Source: Streptomyces violaceusniger Tu 4113 (lineage in GTDB: Bacteria; Actinomycetota; Actinomycetes; Streptomycetales; Streptomycetaceae). From it: a stretch of 64,000 bases of DNA. The translations under genes and the position numbers were made by a program. The DNA is taken from assembly GCF_000147815.2 (NCBI RefSeq), contig NC_015957.1:620001-684000 (forward strand), read 5' to 3'. This document shows positions 44,905 to 64,000 of the stretch, in pieces; the first letter of the stretch is position 1; every line of letters begins with the position of its first letter. The notes under the pieces were generated by a model. The model made no database searches and was not told the origin of the DNA. It saw nothing but the letters and a program-made list of their open reading frames with translations.

Positions 44905-44987
44905 GACCCACGCGAAAGGCGGCCGCCGTCCCGGCGTCGCCTCTTTCGCACGTTCCACCCCTTTGAAGCCAGGAAGAAGCAGCTACA

Positions 44988-45902
44988 GTGTCTGACCCGA
45001 ACCTGAACGACGCCGCCGAGCCCGTCGAGTCCCGTGAGGACGAGCTCGACATCGTTGAGGCGGCGGACTCCGACCAGGCTGAGGCAGCCGACGCCGCGGC
45101 GGGCGTGCCCGCCGAGGAGGAGGCGCTGCGTGTCGAGGGCGAGGACGCCCTCGAGGCCGATGCGGCCCTCGAGGCCGAGCCGGACGGGCTGGACGAGGCA
45201 GAGGACGCGGCCGAGGCAGAGGACGCGGCCGAGGCGGAGGAAGCGGCCGAGGCGGAGGAAGCGGACGCCGCCGAGGCAGAGGTCGTCGACCCGGTCGAGG
45301 CGCTCCGCGAGGAGCTGCGCGGACTGCCCGGTGAGTGGTACGTGATCCACACCTACGCGGGCTACGAGAAGCGCGTGAAGGCCAACCTGGAGCAGCGTGC
45401 CGTCTCGCTGAACGTCGAGGACTTCATCTACCAGGCCGAGGTCCCCGAGGAAGAGATCGTCCAGATCAAGAACGGCGAGCGCAAGAACGTCCGGCAGAAC
45501 AAGCTGCCCGGCTATGTGCTCGTCCGCATGGACCTGACGAACGAGTCGTGGGGTGTCGTCCGCAACACTCCGGGCGTCACCGGCTTCGTGGGCAACGCCT
45601 ACGACCCGTACCCGCTGACCCTGGACGAGATCGTCAAGATGCTCGCCCCCGAGGCCGAGGAGAAGGCCGCCAAGGCCGCGGCCGAGGAGAGCGGCATGCC
45701 GGCGCCGAGCCGCAAGGTCGAGGTCCAGGTGCTGGACTTCGAGGTCGGCGACTCGGTCACGGTCACCGACGGCCCGTTCGCGACCCTGCAGGCGACGATC
45801 AACGAGATCAACGCCGACTCGAAGAAGGTCAAGGGCCTGGTGGAGATCTTCGGCCGGGAGACCCCGGTCGAGCTGAGCTTCGACCAGATCCAGAAGAACT
45901 GA
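44988..45902 (+). CDS. nusG: Transcription termination/antitermination protein NusG with long acidic N-terminus
   Basis: 304 residues from the GTG at 44988. Residues 1-110 are Glu/Asp/Ala-rich with repeated [14 protein letters not shown] units, an extension usual in Streptomyces. The NGN domain starts at [20 protein letters not shown] and the C-terminal KOW domain contains [19 protein letters not shown]. Binds RNA polymerase, links to Rho and ribosome. Confidence 0.94.
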   Translation: MSDPNLNDAAEPVESREDELDIVEAADSDQAEAADAAAGVPAEEEALRVEGEDALEADAALEAEPDGLDEAEDAAEAEDAAEAEEAAEAEEADAAEAEVVDPVEALREELRGLPGEWYVIHTYAGYEKRVKANLEQRAVSLNVEDFIYQAEVPEEEIVQIKNGERKNVRQNKLPGYVLVRMDLTNESWGVVRNTPGVTGFVGNAYDPYPLTLDEIVKMLAPEAEEKAAKAAAEESGMPAPSRKVEVQVLDFEVGDSVTVTDGPFATLQATINEINADSKKVKGLVEIFGRETPVELSFDQIQKN

Positions 45903-45920
45903 GTCTCCTCTACGGAACTT

Positions 45921-45970
45921 CCGAACAGGTCAGACGGGCTTTCACGGCCGGTCTGACCTGCTCGGTTTTT
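45921..45970 (+). terminator. Intrinsic terminator after nusG
   Basis: 15-bp stem with one mismatch (CCGAACAGGTCAGAC at 45921-45935 against 45951-45965) followed by TTTTT at 45966-45970. Confidence 0.9.
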
Positions 45971-46067
45971 AGGCGCACACCTATACCCGTTATCGTTGTG
46001 CGGTATGCCTCCATCCGGATGATCCGGTTCGGAGGCGAACCACCTCTCACTAGGACCCGGAGAGAGC

Positions 46068-46502
46068 ATGCCTCCCAAGAAGAAGAAGGTCACGGGGCTG
46101 ATCAAGCTCCAGATCCAGGCCGGCGCCGCGAACCCGGCCCCGCCGGTCGGCCCCGCGCTGGGCCAGCACGGCGTCAACATCATGGAGTTCTGCAAGGCCT
46201 ACAACGCCGCGACCGAGTCGCAGCGTGGCATGGTCGTGCCGGTGGAGATCACGGTCTACGACGACCGCTCCTTCACCTTCGTGACCAAGACCCCGCCGGC
46301 CGCCAAGCTGATCCTCAAGGCCGCGGGCGTGGAGAAGGGCTCCGGCGAGCCGCACAAGACCAAGGTCGCCAAGATCACCAGCGACCAGGTGCGTGAGATC
46401 GCCACCACCAAGATGCCCGACCTGAACGCCAACGACCTGGACGCCGCCGCGAAGATCATCGCCGGCACCGCCCGTTCCATGGGCATCACGGTCGAGGGCT
46501 GA
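46068..46502 (+). CDS. rplK: 50S ribosomal protein L11
   Basis: 144 residues, normal length, begins [19 protein letters not shown] and holds the conserved proline helix near [16 protein letters not shown], the thiostrepton site region. Forms the GTPase-associated centre with 23S rRNA. Start with GGAGAG upstream. Confidence 0.96.
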
Positions 46503-46596
46503 CACCTCCACGGCGAGGGCCTCGAGCCCCCGCAGCCACGTGTGGCAGGGCCAAGCGCTGGCCCGGACCACGAACTCCACAACATCAGGAGCAACA

Positions 46597-47316
46597 GTGA
46601 GCAAGCGCAGCAAGACTCTCCGCGCTGCGGAGGCCAAGATCGACCGGGAGCGCAACTACGCCCCGCTCGAGGCCGTCCGTCTCGCGAAGGACACCTCCGC
46701 GACCAAGTTCGACGCGACCGTCGAGGTCGCCATGCGCCTGGGCGTCGACCCGCGCAAGGCCGACCAGATGGTCCGCGGCACCGTGAACCTGCCGCACGGC
46801 ACCGGTAAGACCGCCCGGGTCCTGGTCTTCGCGACCGGTGACCGTGCTGCGGCCGCGGAGGCCGCCGGCGCCGACATCGTCGGCTCCGACGAGCTCATCG
46901 ACGAGGTGTCCAAGGGGCGTCTGGACTTCGACGCCGTCGTCGCCACCCCGGACCTCATGGGCAAGGTCGGCCGCCTCGGCCGGGTGCTCGGTCCGCGTGG
47001 TCTGATGCCGAACCCGAAGACCGGAACCGTCACCCCGGACGTGGCCAAGGCCGTCACGGAGATCAAGGGCGGCAAGATCGAGTTCCGCGTCGACAAGCAC
47101 TCCAACCTGCACTTCATCATCGGCAAGCTCTCGTTCGACGAGACCAAGCTGGTGGAGAACTACGCCGCGGCGCTGGAGGAGATCAACCGTCTCAAGCCGT
47201 CCGCCGCGAAGGGCCGCTACATCAAGAAGGCGACCCTGACCACCACGATGGGCCCCGGCATCCCGCTGGACGCCAACCGCACCCGCAACCTGCTGGTCGA
47301 GGAAGAGGCCGTCTGA
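46597..47316 (+). CDS. rplA: 50S ribosomal protein L1
   Basis: 239 residues from the GTG at 46597 with AGGAG six bases upstream (product starts [14 protein letters not shown]). Contains the L1 signature [20 protein letters not shown]. Second gene of the rplKA pair; L1 is the usual autoregulator of such operons, but I did not fold the leader. Confidence 0.96.
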   Translation: MSKRSKTLRAAEAKIDRERNYAPLEAVRLAKDTSATKFDATVEVAMRLGVDPRKADQMVRGTVNLPHGTGKTARVLVFATGDRAAAAEAAGADIVGSDELIDEVSKGRLDFDAVVATPDLMGKVGRLGRVLGPRGLMPNPKTGTVTPDVAKAVTEIKGGKIEFRVDKHSNLHFIIGKLSFDETKLVENYAAALEEINRLKPSAAKGRYIKKATLTTTMGPGIPLDANRTRNLLVEEEAV

Positions 47317-47352
47317 GGCCGCCCCTGAACCAGCGCACCACGGTGTGCAACC

Positions 47353-47392
47353 GCCGGGCCCCCGCACCGCGTCGAAGGTGCGGGGGCCCGGC
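47353..47392 (+). terminator. Terminator after rplA
   Basis: Perfect 16-bp arms GCCGGGCCCCCGCACC (47353-47368) and complement (47377-47392), followed by GTCTTTCG. Confidence 0.9.
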
Positions 47393-47463
47393 GTCTTTCG
47401 TTGTCGGTCCGCTCCGCTAAAGTCACTGCAGACGTAAAAGAGAAATAAAAATAAGGGGGAGCC

Positions 47464-48351
47464 GTGCGCGGTACTCATGTCGGTGCGCGTTGGGCTATAG
47501 CCGCTGGAAGCGTCGTTCTCATGGTCGGCCTCACCGCGTGCGGGAGCGAGAAGTCCGACGACGGCAAGGCCGGCGAGAAGACGGGCGACAAGTCCGGCCA
47601 GTCCGCGATGAGCCCGCTGGCGGCGCTCAAGCTGGCCTCGCAGCGGACGGACCAGAAGAACTCGGCCAAGGTCGAGGGCACCACCAAGATGGGCGAGCAG
47701 AACTCCCAGATGTCCGGCTCCATGGACTGGGCCAACGGCATCCGGGCCAACATGTCCATCACCCAGAGCGGTGGCGCCATCGCCTCCTCCCCGATCGAGG
47801 GCAAGGCGATGGACGCGCGCTACACCCCGGACGCGATGTTCCTGAACATGGGCGACGAGTTCGCCGCGCAGGCCGGCAGCGGCAAGCACTGGGTGAAGTA
47901 CGACTACGACGTGCTGGCCCAGAAGGCCGGTCCCTCGGGCGCGTTCCTGAAGGACCAGATGCAGAACAACAACCCGTCGCGCTCGGTGGAGCTGCTGCTC
48001 GCCACGGGCAAGGTCAAGAGCGTGGGCTCGGAGAACGTGAAGGGCGTCAAGGCCACGCACTACACGGGCACGGTCAAGGTCTCCGAGATCGCCAAGATGC
48101 AGTCCAAGGAGCTCAGCCAGTCGGATCTGGACGCCCTGCAGAAGCAGCTTGAGACCTCCGGCATGGACACCGAGACCATCGACCTGTGGGTCGACGACCA
48201 GAACCTGCTGGTCAAGAAGCGTGAGCAGGCCCAGAGCAACAACGGCTCATACGACTCCACCGTCTACTACTCGGACTACGGCACCGCCGTGACGGTCGAG
48301 GAGCCGACGTCCTCGGACACCGTGGACTTCCAGGACATGCTCCAGCAGTAG
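47464..48351 (+). CDS. Secreted lipoprotein (LppX/LprG-like)
   Basis: 295 residues from the GTG at 47464. Signal peptide with lipobox VGLTAC (Cys at about residue 26), then a beta-rich domain with KLASQRTDQKNSAKVEGTTK and the repeating Tyr/Thr pattern of the LolA-like LppX/LprAFG fold. Located between rplKA and rplJL, a position conserved in Streptomyces. Likely binds or carries a lipid at the membrane surface. Confidence 0.85.
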   Translation: MRGTHVGARWAIAAGSVVLMVGLTACGSEKSDDGKAGEKTGDKSGQSAMSPLAALKLASQRTDQKNSAKVEGTTKMGEQNSQMSGSMDWANGIRANMSITQSGGAIASSPIEGKAMDARYTPDAMFLNMGDEFAAQAGSGKHWVKYDYDVLAQKAGPSGAFLKDQMQNNNPSRSVELLLATGKVKSVGSENVKGVKATHYTGTVKVSEIAKMQSKELSQSDLDALQKQLETSGMDTETIDLWVDDQNLLVKKREQAQSNNGSYDSTVYYSDYGTAVTVEEPTSSDTVDFQDMLQQ

Positions 48352-48394
48352 AGCCGATTTGCCTGGCCGCGGCCCGTTCGCGTAATCTCCTACA

Positions 48395-48560
48395 GAAGCC
48401 AAAGACCGCTGGTTGTCGCTGTGCCCCCCTAAGGGGTCCGGTGGCTGAAGGATCCGCTAGCTGCGGGCGGCCTGCGTAGGTGTATGTGGTTGAACTCCCG
48501 AACGGGCCGTGAGCCTGTGCCGGTCGAGTTACGCCCCGAGCGCCTGCGCCGGGGCGTTTT
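48395..48560 (+). promoter_or_regulatory. L10-type ribosomal leader with attenuator hairpin
   Basis: The segment starting AGCCAAAGACCGCTGGT (about 48397) resembles the L10(L12)4-binding leader in front of rplJL. It ends in a stem CGCCCCG (48532-48538) / CGGGGCG (48550-48556) followed by TTTT, a candidate attenuator 65 bp before rplJ. Confidence 0.72.
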
Positions 48561-48625
48561 CGCATTGTCAGTCTCCTTCCTTCAGGCCGTAGCGGTCCTC
48601 ATCACCCGGAAGGAGGCCGAGGCTC

Positions 48626-49186
48626 ATGGCGAGTCCTGACAAGGTCGCAGCCGTCGACGAGATGCGGGAGAAGTTCCGCACCTCCCACGCGGCTCTCGTC
48701 ACCGCGTACACCGGTCTCACCGTTGCGCAGCTCAAGGAGCTGCGCCGTTCGCTCGGTGAGAACGTTCAGTACCGTGTGGTGAAGAACACGCTGACCAAGA
48801 TCGCGGCCAACGAGGCCGGGATCAACCAGCTCGACGACCTGTTCGCGGGTTCGTCGGCCGTCGCCTTCGTGACCGGTGACCCGGTCGAGGCGGCGAAGGG
48901 TCTCCGTGACTTCGCCAAGGAGAACCCCGCTCTCGTGATCAAGGGCGGTGTCCTTGATGGCAAGGCGCTGTCCGCCGACGAGATCAAGAAGCTCGCGGAC
49001 CTCGAGTCCCGTGAGGTGCTGCTCGCCAAGCTGGCGGGTGCGATGAAGGCCAAGCAGTCCCAGGCTGCCGCGCTCTTCCAGGCCCCGCTGTCCAAGTTCA
49101 TCCGGACCGCCGAGGCGCTCCGGCAGAAGCAGGCCGAGCAGGGCGGTGCCGAATCCCCGGCTCCCGCCGAGGCCGAGTCCGAGTAA
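48626..49186 (+). CDS. rplJ: 50S ribosomal protein L10
   Basis: 186 residues; N-terminal rRNA-binding domain ([29 protein letters not shown]) and C-terminal helix that carries the L12 dimers, ending in a Glu/Ala-rich tail. Start preceded by GGAAGGAGG. Confidence 0.96.
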   Translation: MASPDKVAAVDEMREKFRTSHAALVTAYTGLTVAQLKELRRSLGENVQYRVVKNTLTKIAANEAGINQLDDLFAGSSAVAFVTGDPVEAAKGLRDFAKENPALVIKGGVLDGKALSADEIKKLADLESREVLLAKLAGAMKAKQSQAAALFQAPLSKFIRTAEALRQKQAEQGGAESPAPAEAESE

Positions 49187-49270
49187 TCAGGCTCCGGTCG
49201 CAGCGGGCCGGGAAGCCCGCCGACATGTACATCCGGCACCACCTGCCGAATTAGTGGAAGGACCGCCATC

Positions 49271-49660
49271 ATGGCGAAGCTCAGCCAGGACGACCTGCTC
49301 GCGCAGTTCGAGGAGATGACCCTCATCGAGCTCTCCGAGTTCGTGAAGGCCTTCGAGGAGAAGTTCGACGTCACCGCCGCCGCCCCGGCCGCCGTCGTGG
49401 CCGCCGCCCCGGGCGCCCCGGGTGCCGCTGCCCCGGCCGAGGAGGAGCAGGACGAGTTCGACGTCATCCTCACCGGTGCCGGCGACAAGAAGATCCAGGT
49501 CATCAAGGTCGTGCGTGAGCTGACCTCCCTGGGTCTGAAGGAGGCCAAGGACCTCGTGGACGGCGCCCCGAAGCCCGTTCTCGAGAAGGTCGCCAAGGAC
49601 GCCGCCGAGAAGGCCGCCGAGTCCCTCAAGGGCGCCGGCGCCTCCGTCGAGGTCAAGTGA
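49271..49660 (+). CDS. rplL: 50S ribosomal protein L7/L12
   Basis: 129 residues. N-terminal dimerisation domain ([16 protein letters not shown]), Ala/Pro hinge, C-terminal factor-binding domain with [20 protein letters not shown]. Recruits EF-Tu and EF-G. Confidence 0.96.
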   Translation: MAKLSQDDLLAQFEEMTLIELSEFVKAFEEKFDVTAAAPAAVVAAAPGAPGAAAPAEEEQDEFDVILTGAGDKKIQVIKVVRELTSLGLKEAKDLVDGAPKPVLEKVAKDAAEKAAESLKGAGASVEVK

Positions 49661-49719
49661 CCTCTCGGCCCGCCGCCACACGCCGGTAGGACGTCCGGCG
49701 GCGCGGCCCGGTTCCAGCC

Positions 49720-49751
49720 AAGGGCGATCACCCGTTCGGGTGGTCGCCCTT
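49720..49751 (+). terminator. Terminator after rplL
   Basis: AAGGGCGATCACCC (49720-49733) pairs with GGGTGGTCGCCCTT (49738-49751), 4-base loop. Confidence 0.85.
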
Positions 49752-50249
49752 CGGCGTTCCCGTCACGGCTACATTGTCTTACGGGGTTGTGGAGGTAGGG
49801 TGATCTTCGTTGCCTGTCGCCACGCCCTGTGACGATCTCGCCGGAGTGGGGGGCCTTGACGAACGGCACGCAGCGCGCAATTCTCAGGACGCGACGCCAC
49901 ATCGATCCAAAAATCCGAGGCATGGATCGTCGGCGAAGCGGGCAGTATCGGTATGCGCATCGAGCGCGCGGGCTGCCGACAGGGCGGATGAAGACAACGA
50001 GGGGCGCGCCCCCTCACCGGAGGGAGAGATTGGCACTGCCGGTCTCAGGAACTCGGCGCTGGACATCAGTGTGCCAAGTGGCTACACTGACCCTTTGCGC
50101 TGCCTGTTAGCTGCTCCCTGCCCGTCACCAGGGGCATACCTACCTTCGAGCCCTACTGATGGAAACTCCTTGACCGGGGATTTCATCCATGGGCTCTCGG
50201 TAGGACCGGTACGCGCGTAGTGAGTCCGAGCCCTCGGAAGGACCCCCTC
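49752..50249 (+). promoter_or_regulatory. rpoB promoter and leader region
   Basis: About 500 bp without a gene. Best promoter: TGGACA at 50060-50065, 17 bp, TACACT at 50083-50088. A second possible -35 is TTGACG at 49856. The transcript would carry a ~150-nt leader. Confidence 0.65.
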
Positions 50250-53732
<3,483 letters not shown>

Positions 53733-53830
53733 CGGGTCTGGCCGGGGCGCTCCCACCAAGACGCCCCGGTCTCTCCCCGGACCCCCAATCAGACCCGAAG
53801 ACACGACCCTGAAAGAGGGATTGACGACAA

Positions 53831-57730
<3,900 letters not shown>

Positions 57731-57747
57731 GTCACGATCCGCTCGCA

Positions 57748-57779
57748 GGGCGGTCACCCCCATGGTGGGGTGGCCGCCC
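57748..57779 (+). terminator. Terminator after rpoC
   Basis: GGGCGGTCACCCC (57748-57760) and GGGGTGGCCGCCC (57767-57779), one G-U pair, 6-base loop. Confidence 0.85.
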
Positions 57780-57859
57780 CGCGGCGTTTCCGGACGGCTC
57801 GGCCGGAGGCGAAAGTCGAGTAGCCCATTTCCGGCGTGTCGGGGCGCTCTGCATTTGTT

Positions 57860-57888
57860 TTGACCGAAGTCGATGAGGTAGGTACGCT
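57860..57888 (+). promoter_or_regulatory. Promoter of the rpsL-rpsG-fusA-tuf unit
   Basis: TTGACC (57860-57865), 17-bp spacer, TACGCT (57883-57888): a good principal-sigma promoter. About 215 bp of leader follow before rpsL; no gene is supported in 57780-58107. Confidence 0.75.
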
Positions 57889-58107
57889 CAGACCTTGTGC
57901 CTGGGGTGTGCCCGGGTCCTTGCGTGTGCGCCCCCAGCCTTCGGCGGGGAGGTGCCTCAGCATGCGAGGGGCCGAGGTGTCGACACCAACAATCCGCACT
58001 CTCCGAACTTTCGCAGAGGGCTGCGGTGCGCGACACACCCGACCGCGTGGGTCGGAGGAACTCCAGGTTAGCTTTATCGAGACTGGCACACAGAAACCGG
58101 AGAAACG

Positions 58108-58479
58108 GTGCCTACGATCCAGCAGCTGGTCCGCAAGGGCCGCCAGGACAAGGTCGAGAAGAACAAGACCCCCGCCCTCGCGGGGTCGCCGCAGCGCCGT
58201 GGGACATGCACTCGCGTGTTCACCACGACGCCGAAGAAGCCGAACTCGGCGCTCCGCAAGGTCGCGCGTGTCCGGCTGAGCAGTGGGATCGAGGTCACCG
58301 CCTACGTCCCGGGTGAGGGGCACAACCTGCAGGAGCACTCCATCGTGCTCGTGCGTGGCGGTCGTGTGAAGGACCTGCCGGGTGTTCGTTACAAGATCAT
58401 CCGCGGCTCCCTCGACACGCAGGGCGTCAAGAACCGCAAGCAGGCTCGCAGCCGCTACGGCGCCAAGAAGGAGAAGTAA
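58108..58479 (+). CDS. rpsL: 30S ribosomal protein S12
   Basis: 123 residues from the GTG at 58108. [16 protein letters not shown] with lysines 42/43 and [12 protein letters not shown] with lysine 88 are the wild-type streptomycin-sensitive residues. Part of the decoding centre. GGAG upstream. Confidence 0.97.
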   Translation: MPTIQQLVRKGRQDKVEKNKTPALAGSPQRRGTCTRVFTTTPKKPNSALRKVARVRLSSGIEVTAYVPGEGHNLQEHSIVLVRGGRVKDLPGVRYKIIRGSLDTQGVKNRKQARSRYGAKKEK

Positions 58480-58481
58480 GA

Positions 58482-58952
58482 ATGCCTCGTAAGGGTCCCG
58501 CCCCGAAGCGCCCGGTCATCATCGACCCGGTCTACAACTCTCCTCTGGTGACGTCCCTCATCAACAAGGTGCTGCTGAACGGCAAGCGCTCCACCGCCGA
58601 GCGCATCGTGTACGGCGCCATGGAGGGCCTGCGCGAGAAGTCCGGCAACGACCCGGTCATCACGCTCAAGCGCGCCCTGGAGAACGTGAAGCCGACCCTC
58701 GAGGTCCGCTCCCGTCGTGTTGGTGGCGCCACCTACCAGGTGCCGGTCGAGGTCCGTCCCGGCCGCTCCTCCACCCTCGCCCTGCGCTGGCTCGTGGGCT
58801 ACTCGCGCGCCCGTCGTGAGAAGACCATGACCGAGCGGCTCATGAACGAGCTGATGGACGCCAGCAATGGTCTGGGCGCCTCCGTCAAGCGGCGTGAGGA
58901 CACCCACAAGATGGCCGAGTCCAACAAGGCCTTCGCGCACTACCGCTGGTAG
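58482..58952 (+). CDS. rpsG: 30S ribosomal protein S7
   Basis: 156 residues, begins [20 protein letters not shown]; nucleates the head of the small subunit. Two bases after rpsL. Confidence 0.97.
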   Translation: MPRKGPAPKRPVIIDPVYNSPLVTSLINKVLLNGKRSTAERIVYGAMEGLREKSGNDPVITLKRALENVKPTLEVRSRRVGGATYQVPVEVRPGRSSTLALRWLVGYSRARREKTMTERLMNELMDASNGLGASVKRREDTHKMAESNKAFAHYRW

Positions 58953-58990
58953 TCGCTACCCCATCGAGATCCGAGAGAAGACTGAGCCAG

Positions 58991-61111
<2,121 letters not shown>

Positions 61112-61336
61112 GGCGGGTTCATCCGCTTTCCTCACCCTTTAGGCTGGAAGCACAAGGCATCGGGACATTCGTCGTGGAGCGCGTCCACCGCGTTCCAGGA
61201 CGGAGCCCCTGGCGCCGGCCCCCAGACGAATACGGCGAAGGGCATCCCCTCGGGGTCCTGGCCGGTTCGGTAAGAAAACCTGAACCCATCCGCAAAGCGT
61301 GGATGCGTTACAGAACCACTCCACAGGAGGACCCCA

Positions 61337-62530
61337 GTGGCGAAGGCGAAGTTCGAGCGGACTAAGCCGCACGTCAACATCGGCACCATCGGTCACATCG
61401 ACCACGGTAAGACCACGCTTACCGCTGCGATCACCAAGGTGCTGCATGACGCGTACCCGGACCTGAACGAGGCCTCGGCCTTCGACCAGATCGACAAGGC
61501 TCCTGAGGAGCGCCAGCGCGGTATCACCATCTCCATCGCGCACGTCGAGTACCAGACCGAGTCGCGTCACTACGCGCACGTTGACTGCCCCGGTCACGCG
61601 GACTACATCAAGAACATGATCACCGGTGCCGCGCAGATGGACGGCGCCATCCTCGTGGTCGCCGCCACCGACGGCCCGATGCCGCAGACCAAGGAGCACG
61701 TGCTCCTGGCCCGCCAGGTCGGCGTGCCGTACATCGTTGTCGCCCTGAACAAGGCCGACATGGTGGACGACGAGGAGATCATGGAGCTCGTCGAGCTCGA
61801 GGTCCGTGAGCTGCTCTCCGAGTACGACTTCCCGGGCGACGACCTGCCGGTCGTCAAGGTCTCGGCGCTCAAGGCGCTCGAGGGTGACGCCGAGTGGGGC
61901 AAGACCGTCCTCGACCTGATGAAGGCCGTCGACGAGTCCATCCCGCAGCCGGAGCGCGACGTCGACAAGCCGTTCCTGATGCCGATCGAGGACGTCTTCA
62001 CCATCACCGGTCGCGGTACGGTCGTCACCGGCCGTATCGAGCGCGGTGTGCTGAAGGTCAACGAGAACGTCGACATCGTGGGCATCAAGCAGGAGAAGAC
62101 CTCCACCACGGTCACCGGCATCGAGATGTTCCGCAAGCTGCTCGATGAGGGCCAGGCCGGTGAGAACGTCGGTCTGCTGCTCCGTGGCATCAAGCGCGAG
62201 GACGTCGAGCGCGGCCAGGTCATCATCAAGCCGGGTTCGGTCACGCCGCACACCGAGTTCGAGGCCCAGGCGTACATCCTGTCCAAGGACGAGGGTGGCC
62301 GCCACACGCCGTTCTTCAACAACTACCGTCCGCAGTTCTACTTCCGTACCACGGACGTGACGGGCGTTGTGACCCTCCCCGAGGGCACCGAGATGGTCAT
62401 GCCGGGCGACAACACCGAGATGTCGGTCAGCCTGATCCAGCCGGTCGCCATGGAGGAGGGCCTGAAGTTCGCCATCCGTGAGGGTGGCCGGACCGTCGGC
62501 GCCGGCCAGGTCACCAAGATCAACAAGTGA
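61337..62530 (+). CDS. tuf: Elongation factor Tu
   Basis: 397 residues from the GTG at 61337 with AGGAGG eight bases upstream. G1 [15 protein letters not shown]3 [13 protein letters not shown]4 NKADMVDD; C-terminus [10 protein letters not shown]. Equivalent of tuf1. A 225-bp gap separates it from fusA, so a separate promoter is possible. Confidence 0.97.
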   Translation: MAKAKFERTKPHVNIGTIGHIDHGKTTLTAAITKVLHDAYPDLNEASAFDQIDKAPEERQRGITISIAHVEYQTESRHYAHVDCPGHADYIKNMITGAAQMDGAILVVAATDGPMPQTKEHVLLARQVGVPYIVVALNKADMVDDEEIMELVELEVRELLSEYDFPGDDLPVVKVSALKALEGDAEWGKTVLDLMKAVDESIPQPERDVDKPFLMPIEDVFTITGRGTVVTGRIERGVLKVNENVDIVGIKQEKTSTTVTGIEMFRKLLDEGQAGENVGLLLRGIKREDVERGQVIIKPGSVTPHTEFEAQAYILSKDEGGRHTPFFNNYRPQFYFRTTDVTGVVTLPEGTEMVMPGDNTEMSVSLIQPVAMEEGLKFAIREGGRTVGAGQVTKINK

Positions 62531-62548
62531 CCTGACGCTCCCCGGAGC

Positions 62549-62585
62549 AAAGAGCCCCATTCGCCACTGGCGGGTGGGGCTCTTT
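62549..62585 (+). terminator. Terminator after tuf
   Basis: 17-bp stem AAAGAGCCCCATTCGCC (62549-62565) against 62569-62585 with two G-U pairs, 3-base loop, then CGTAT. Confidence 0.9.
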
Positions 62586-62643
62586 CGTATGTGGGTACCC
62601 GGCCGTCCACATCGAAGCCGCGTTCGACTTCGGGAGCGAACAG

Positions 62644-63234
62644 ATGATGACAAATGGCAAGATCACGGTCGCGATCGTGGGAGGCTACCTCCTCGGGCGC
62701 ACCAAGAAGGCGAAACTCGCCTTCGGGCTGGGCATGTTGCTGGCCGGTAAGAAGATCACGCTGGATCCGCAGCAGCTGAAGAAGTCCCTCGCCGAGATGC
62801 CGCTGCTGAGCGGCCTCAACGGACAGGTGCGCCAGGAACTCGTCGACGCCACCCGGCAGGCCGCGACCAAGGCGGTGTCCGACCGGGTGGGCGGCCTCGC
62901 CGATTCGCTGCATGAGCGCACCGCGTTGCTGCGCGGTGCGGGCGAGGAGGAGCGGGGCGAGGACGAGGACGACGCCCGGGACGAGGACCGCGCCGAGGGC
63001 GAGGACCGCGCCGAGGACGATGAACCCGCCCAGACGGAGGATGCCGACGCGGAATCCGAGCCGAAGCGGAAACCGAGGCCGCCGAAGCCTCCGCGCAAGG
63101 CGGCGGCCAAGGCCCCGGCCCGCCCGGCGAAGAAGACCGCCGCCTCCGGCTCCGGCAAGGCGAAGAAGACCGCCTCCTCCGGTGCCGCCCGGGCCAAGAA
63201 GACCGCCAGCACCGCGGGGGGCCGCAATGGCTGA
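62644..63234 (+). CDS. Small membrane-associated protein with charged and Lys/Ala-rich tail (gas-vesicle-locus type)
   Basis: 196 residues. N-terminal hydrophobic [20 protein letters not shown] and [13 protein letters not shown], a helical middle, an acidic Glu/Asp/Arg repeat (about 98-140) and a histone-like tail with [14 protein letters not shown] units. Resembles accessory proteins at the start of Streptomyces gas-vesicle clusters; overlaps the next gene by eight bases. Function unknown. Confidence 0.65.
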   Translation: MMTNGKITVAIVGGYLLGRTKKAKLAFGLGMLLAGKKITLDPQQLKKSLAEMPLLSGLNGQVRQELVDATRQAATKAVSDRVGGLADSLHERTALLRGAGEEERGEDEDDARDEDRAEGEDRAEDDEPAQTEDADAESEPKRKPRPPKPPRKAAAKAPARPAKKTAASGSGKAKKTASSGAARAKKTASTAGGRNG

Positions 63235-64000
63235 CACGCTGGGCAAGCTCAAGGACGACATCGTCAGGAACCCGGCCACCGACCGCCTCAAGGACGAGCT
63301 GCGCCACTACGTCCAGGCGCGGGCGACGCATGCGATCTCCGGTCTCGGCACCGGTCTCGCCAAGGGCGCGCAGTCCCTCGCCGAGGGCAAGTCGCCTGGG
63401 CAGGCGCTGATGAAGGCCGGCTCGTCCCAGTTGAAGGATTCACTCAAGGAGTCGCTGAAGGAGAAGGTCAAGGGCGCCTTCGGCAAGGGCCGGGGCAAGA
63501 GCGGAGGCGGCAAGTCGAAGAGCGTGACGGTCGTCGAGGACATCGACGTCGGCGTGCCGGTCCGCGAGGCGTACGACCAGTGGACCCAGTTCCAGGAGTT
63601 CAGCACCTTCGCCAAGGGGGTCGTCAGCGTCGAGAAGGCCGACGACACCAGCAGCAACTGGAAGGTGAAGGTCGCCAAGTCCACCCGTAGCTGGCGGGCG
63701 AACGTCACCGAGCAGGTGCCCGACGAGCGGATCACCTGGACCACCGAGGGTGCGAAGGGCACCGTCAAGGGCGTCGTCACCTTCCATCCGCTCGGCGACA
63801 ACCTCACCCGGGTGCTGCTGGTCCTGGAGTACTTCCCCAAGGGCCTCTTCGAGAAGACCGGCAACATCTGGCGGGCCCAGGGCCGACGGGCGCGCCTCGA
63901 CCTGAAGCTCTACCGCAAGTTCATCATGATGCGCGGCGAGGCCACGGACGGCTGGCGCGGCGAGATCCGGGACGGCGAGGTCGTGCGGGACCACGAGACG
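63227..64000 (+). CDS. SRPBCC-family (polyketide cyclase/START fold) protein, C-terminus beyond the window
   Basis: ATG at 63227 inside the 3' end of the previous gene; 258 codons open to the window edge. After a helical amphipathic N-terminus (about 1-85, KLKDDIVRNPATDRLKDEL) comes the SRPBCC domain: VVEDIDVGVPVREAYDQWTQ, then FAKGVVSVEKAD, ERITWTTEGAKGTVKG and VLLVLEYFPKG. Such proteins accompany gas-vesicle genes in Streptomyces, which may follow outside the window. Confidence 0.8.
   Translation, partial: MADTLGKLKDDIVRNPATDRLKDELRHYVQARATHAISGLGTGLAKGAQSLAEGKSPGQALMKAGSSQLKDSLKESLKEKVKGAFGKGRGKSGGGKSKSVTVVEDIDVGVPVREAYDQWTQFQEFSTFAKGVVSVEKADDTSSNWKVKVAKSTRSWRANVTEQVPDERITWTTEGAKGTVKGVVTFHPLGDNLTRVLLVLEYFPKGLFEKTGNIWRAQGRRARLDLKLYRKFIMMRGEATDGWRGEIRDGEVVRDHET

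Noticed and set aside
58108..58479. Streptomycin-resistance allele of rpsL
   Set aside because: The lysines at 43 and 88 are wild type.
61337..62530. Elfamycin-resistant EF-Tu
   Set aside because: The sequence looks like ordinary tuf1; I saw no unusual residue at the kirromycin interface.

Overview
The window is chromosomal DNA from a Streptomyces (or very close relative). Support comes from very high G+C with strong third-position G/C bias, many GTG starts and stop/start overlaps (ATGA, GTGA), and a gene order I recognise from the S. coelicolor core: a second, partial complex I operon, htpX, yccF, yajQ and tRNA-Tyr on the left; rpmG, MaoC pair, murB, adenosine deaminase, aminotransferase, tRNA-Trp, secE, nusG, rplKA, rplJL, rpoBC, rpsL, rpsG, fusA and tuf on the right.

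Layout. 1-696 is the start of a sensor kinase on the minus strand. 876-11577 is a ten-gene nuo operon (A, B, C, H, I, J, K, L, M, N) with no nuoD, E, F or G; NuoC and NuoI carry long low-complexity C-terminal tails. 11833-13646 holds htpX, yccF and yajQ. tRNA-Tyr (13836-13917) is the attachment site of an actinomycete integrative and conjugative element (AICE), bounded by 61-bp identical direct repeats at 13863-13923 and 30133-30193. Apart from one methyltransferase the element reads on the minus strand: integrase, excisionase, a repeat-rich candidate origin, a helicase-like ATPase, a primase-polymerase, a C5 DNA methyltransferase, a TraB/FtsK-type DNA translocase, several membrane or small transfer proteins, and a KorSA-like GntR repressor. 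Three copies of one operator-like palindrome surround the repressor gene. A divergent SAM methyltransferase and a two-gene AT-richer module lie next to the right end. Beyond the right att copy is the wreck of a second element (integrase relict, MerR regulator, EthD-like protein, a third degenerate att copy at 31400-31455), so this tRNA has been used repeatedly.

31499-39143 is ordinary accessory chromosome: a secreted GH30 glycosidase, MscL, an amidohydrolase, a DUF1206 membrane protein, a DUF3574 secreted protein, an NAD(P)-binding protein and an amidohydrolase-fold protein lacking most expected catalytic residues. 39144-62530 is the translation/transcription core: tRNA-Thr, tRNA-Met, rpmG, two hot-dog dehydratases, murB, add, an aminotransferase, tRNA-Trp, secE-nusG, ribosomal protein operons with intrinsic terminators and an L10-type leader, rpoBC, and the rpsL-rpsG-fusA-tuf string. 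62644-64000 begins a cluster whose first two genes resemble accessory genes of Streptomyces gas-vesicle loci.

Most interesting points: (1) the housekeeping rpoB has Thr and Asn at the positions of E. coli N518 and S531 in the rifampicin pocket; (2) the two-gene module at 28617-30028, where a small membrane protein and an LPO_1073/Vpar_1526-family protein share the same asparagine/glycine-rich tag; (3) the tandem element scar; (4) a 12-bp-period repeat array just behind the traB-like gene, a candidate transfer locus.
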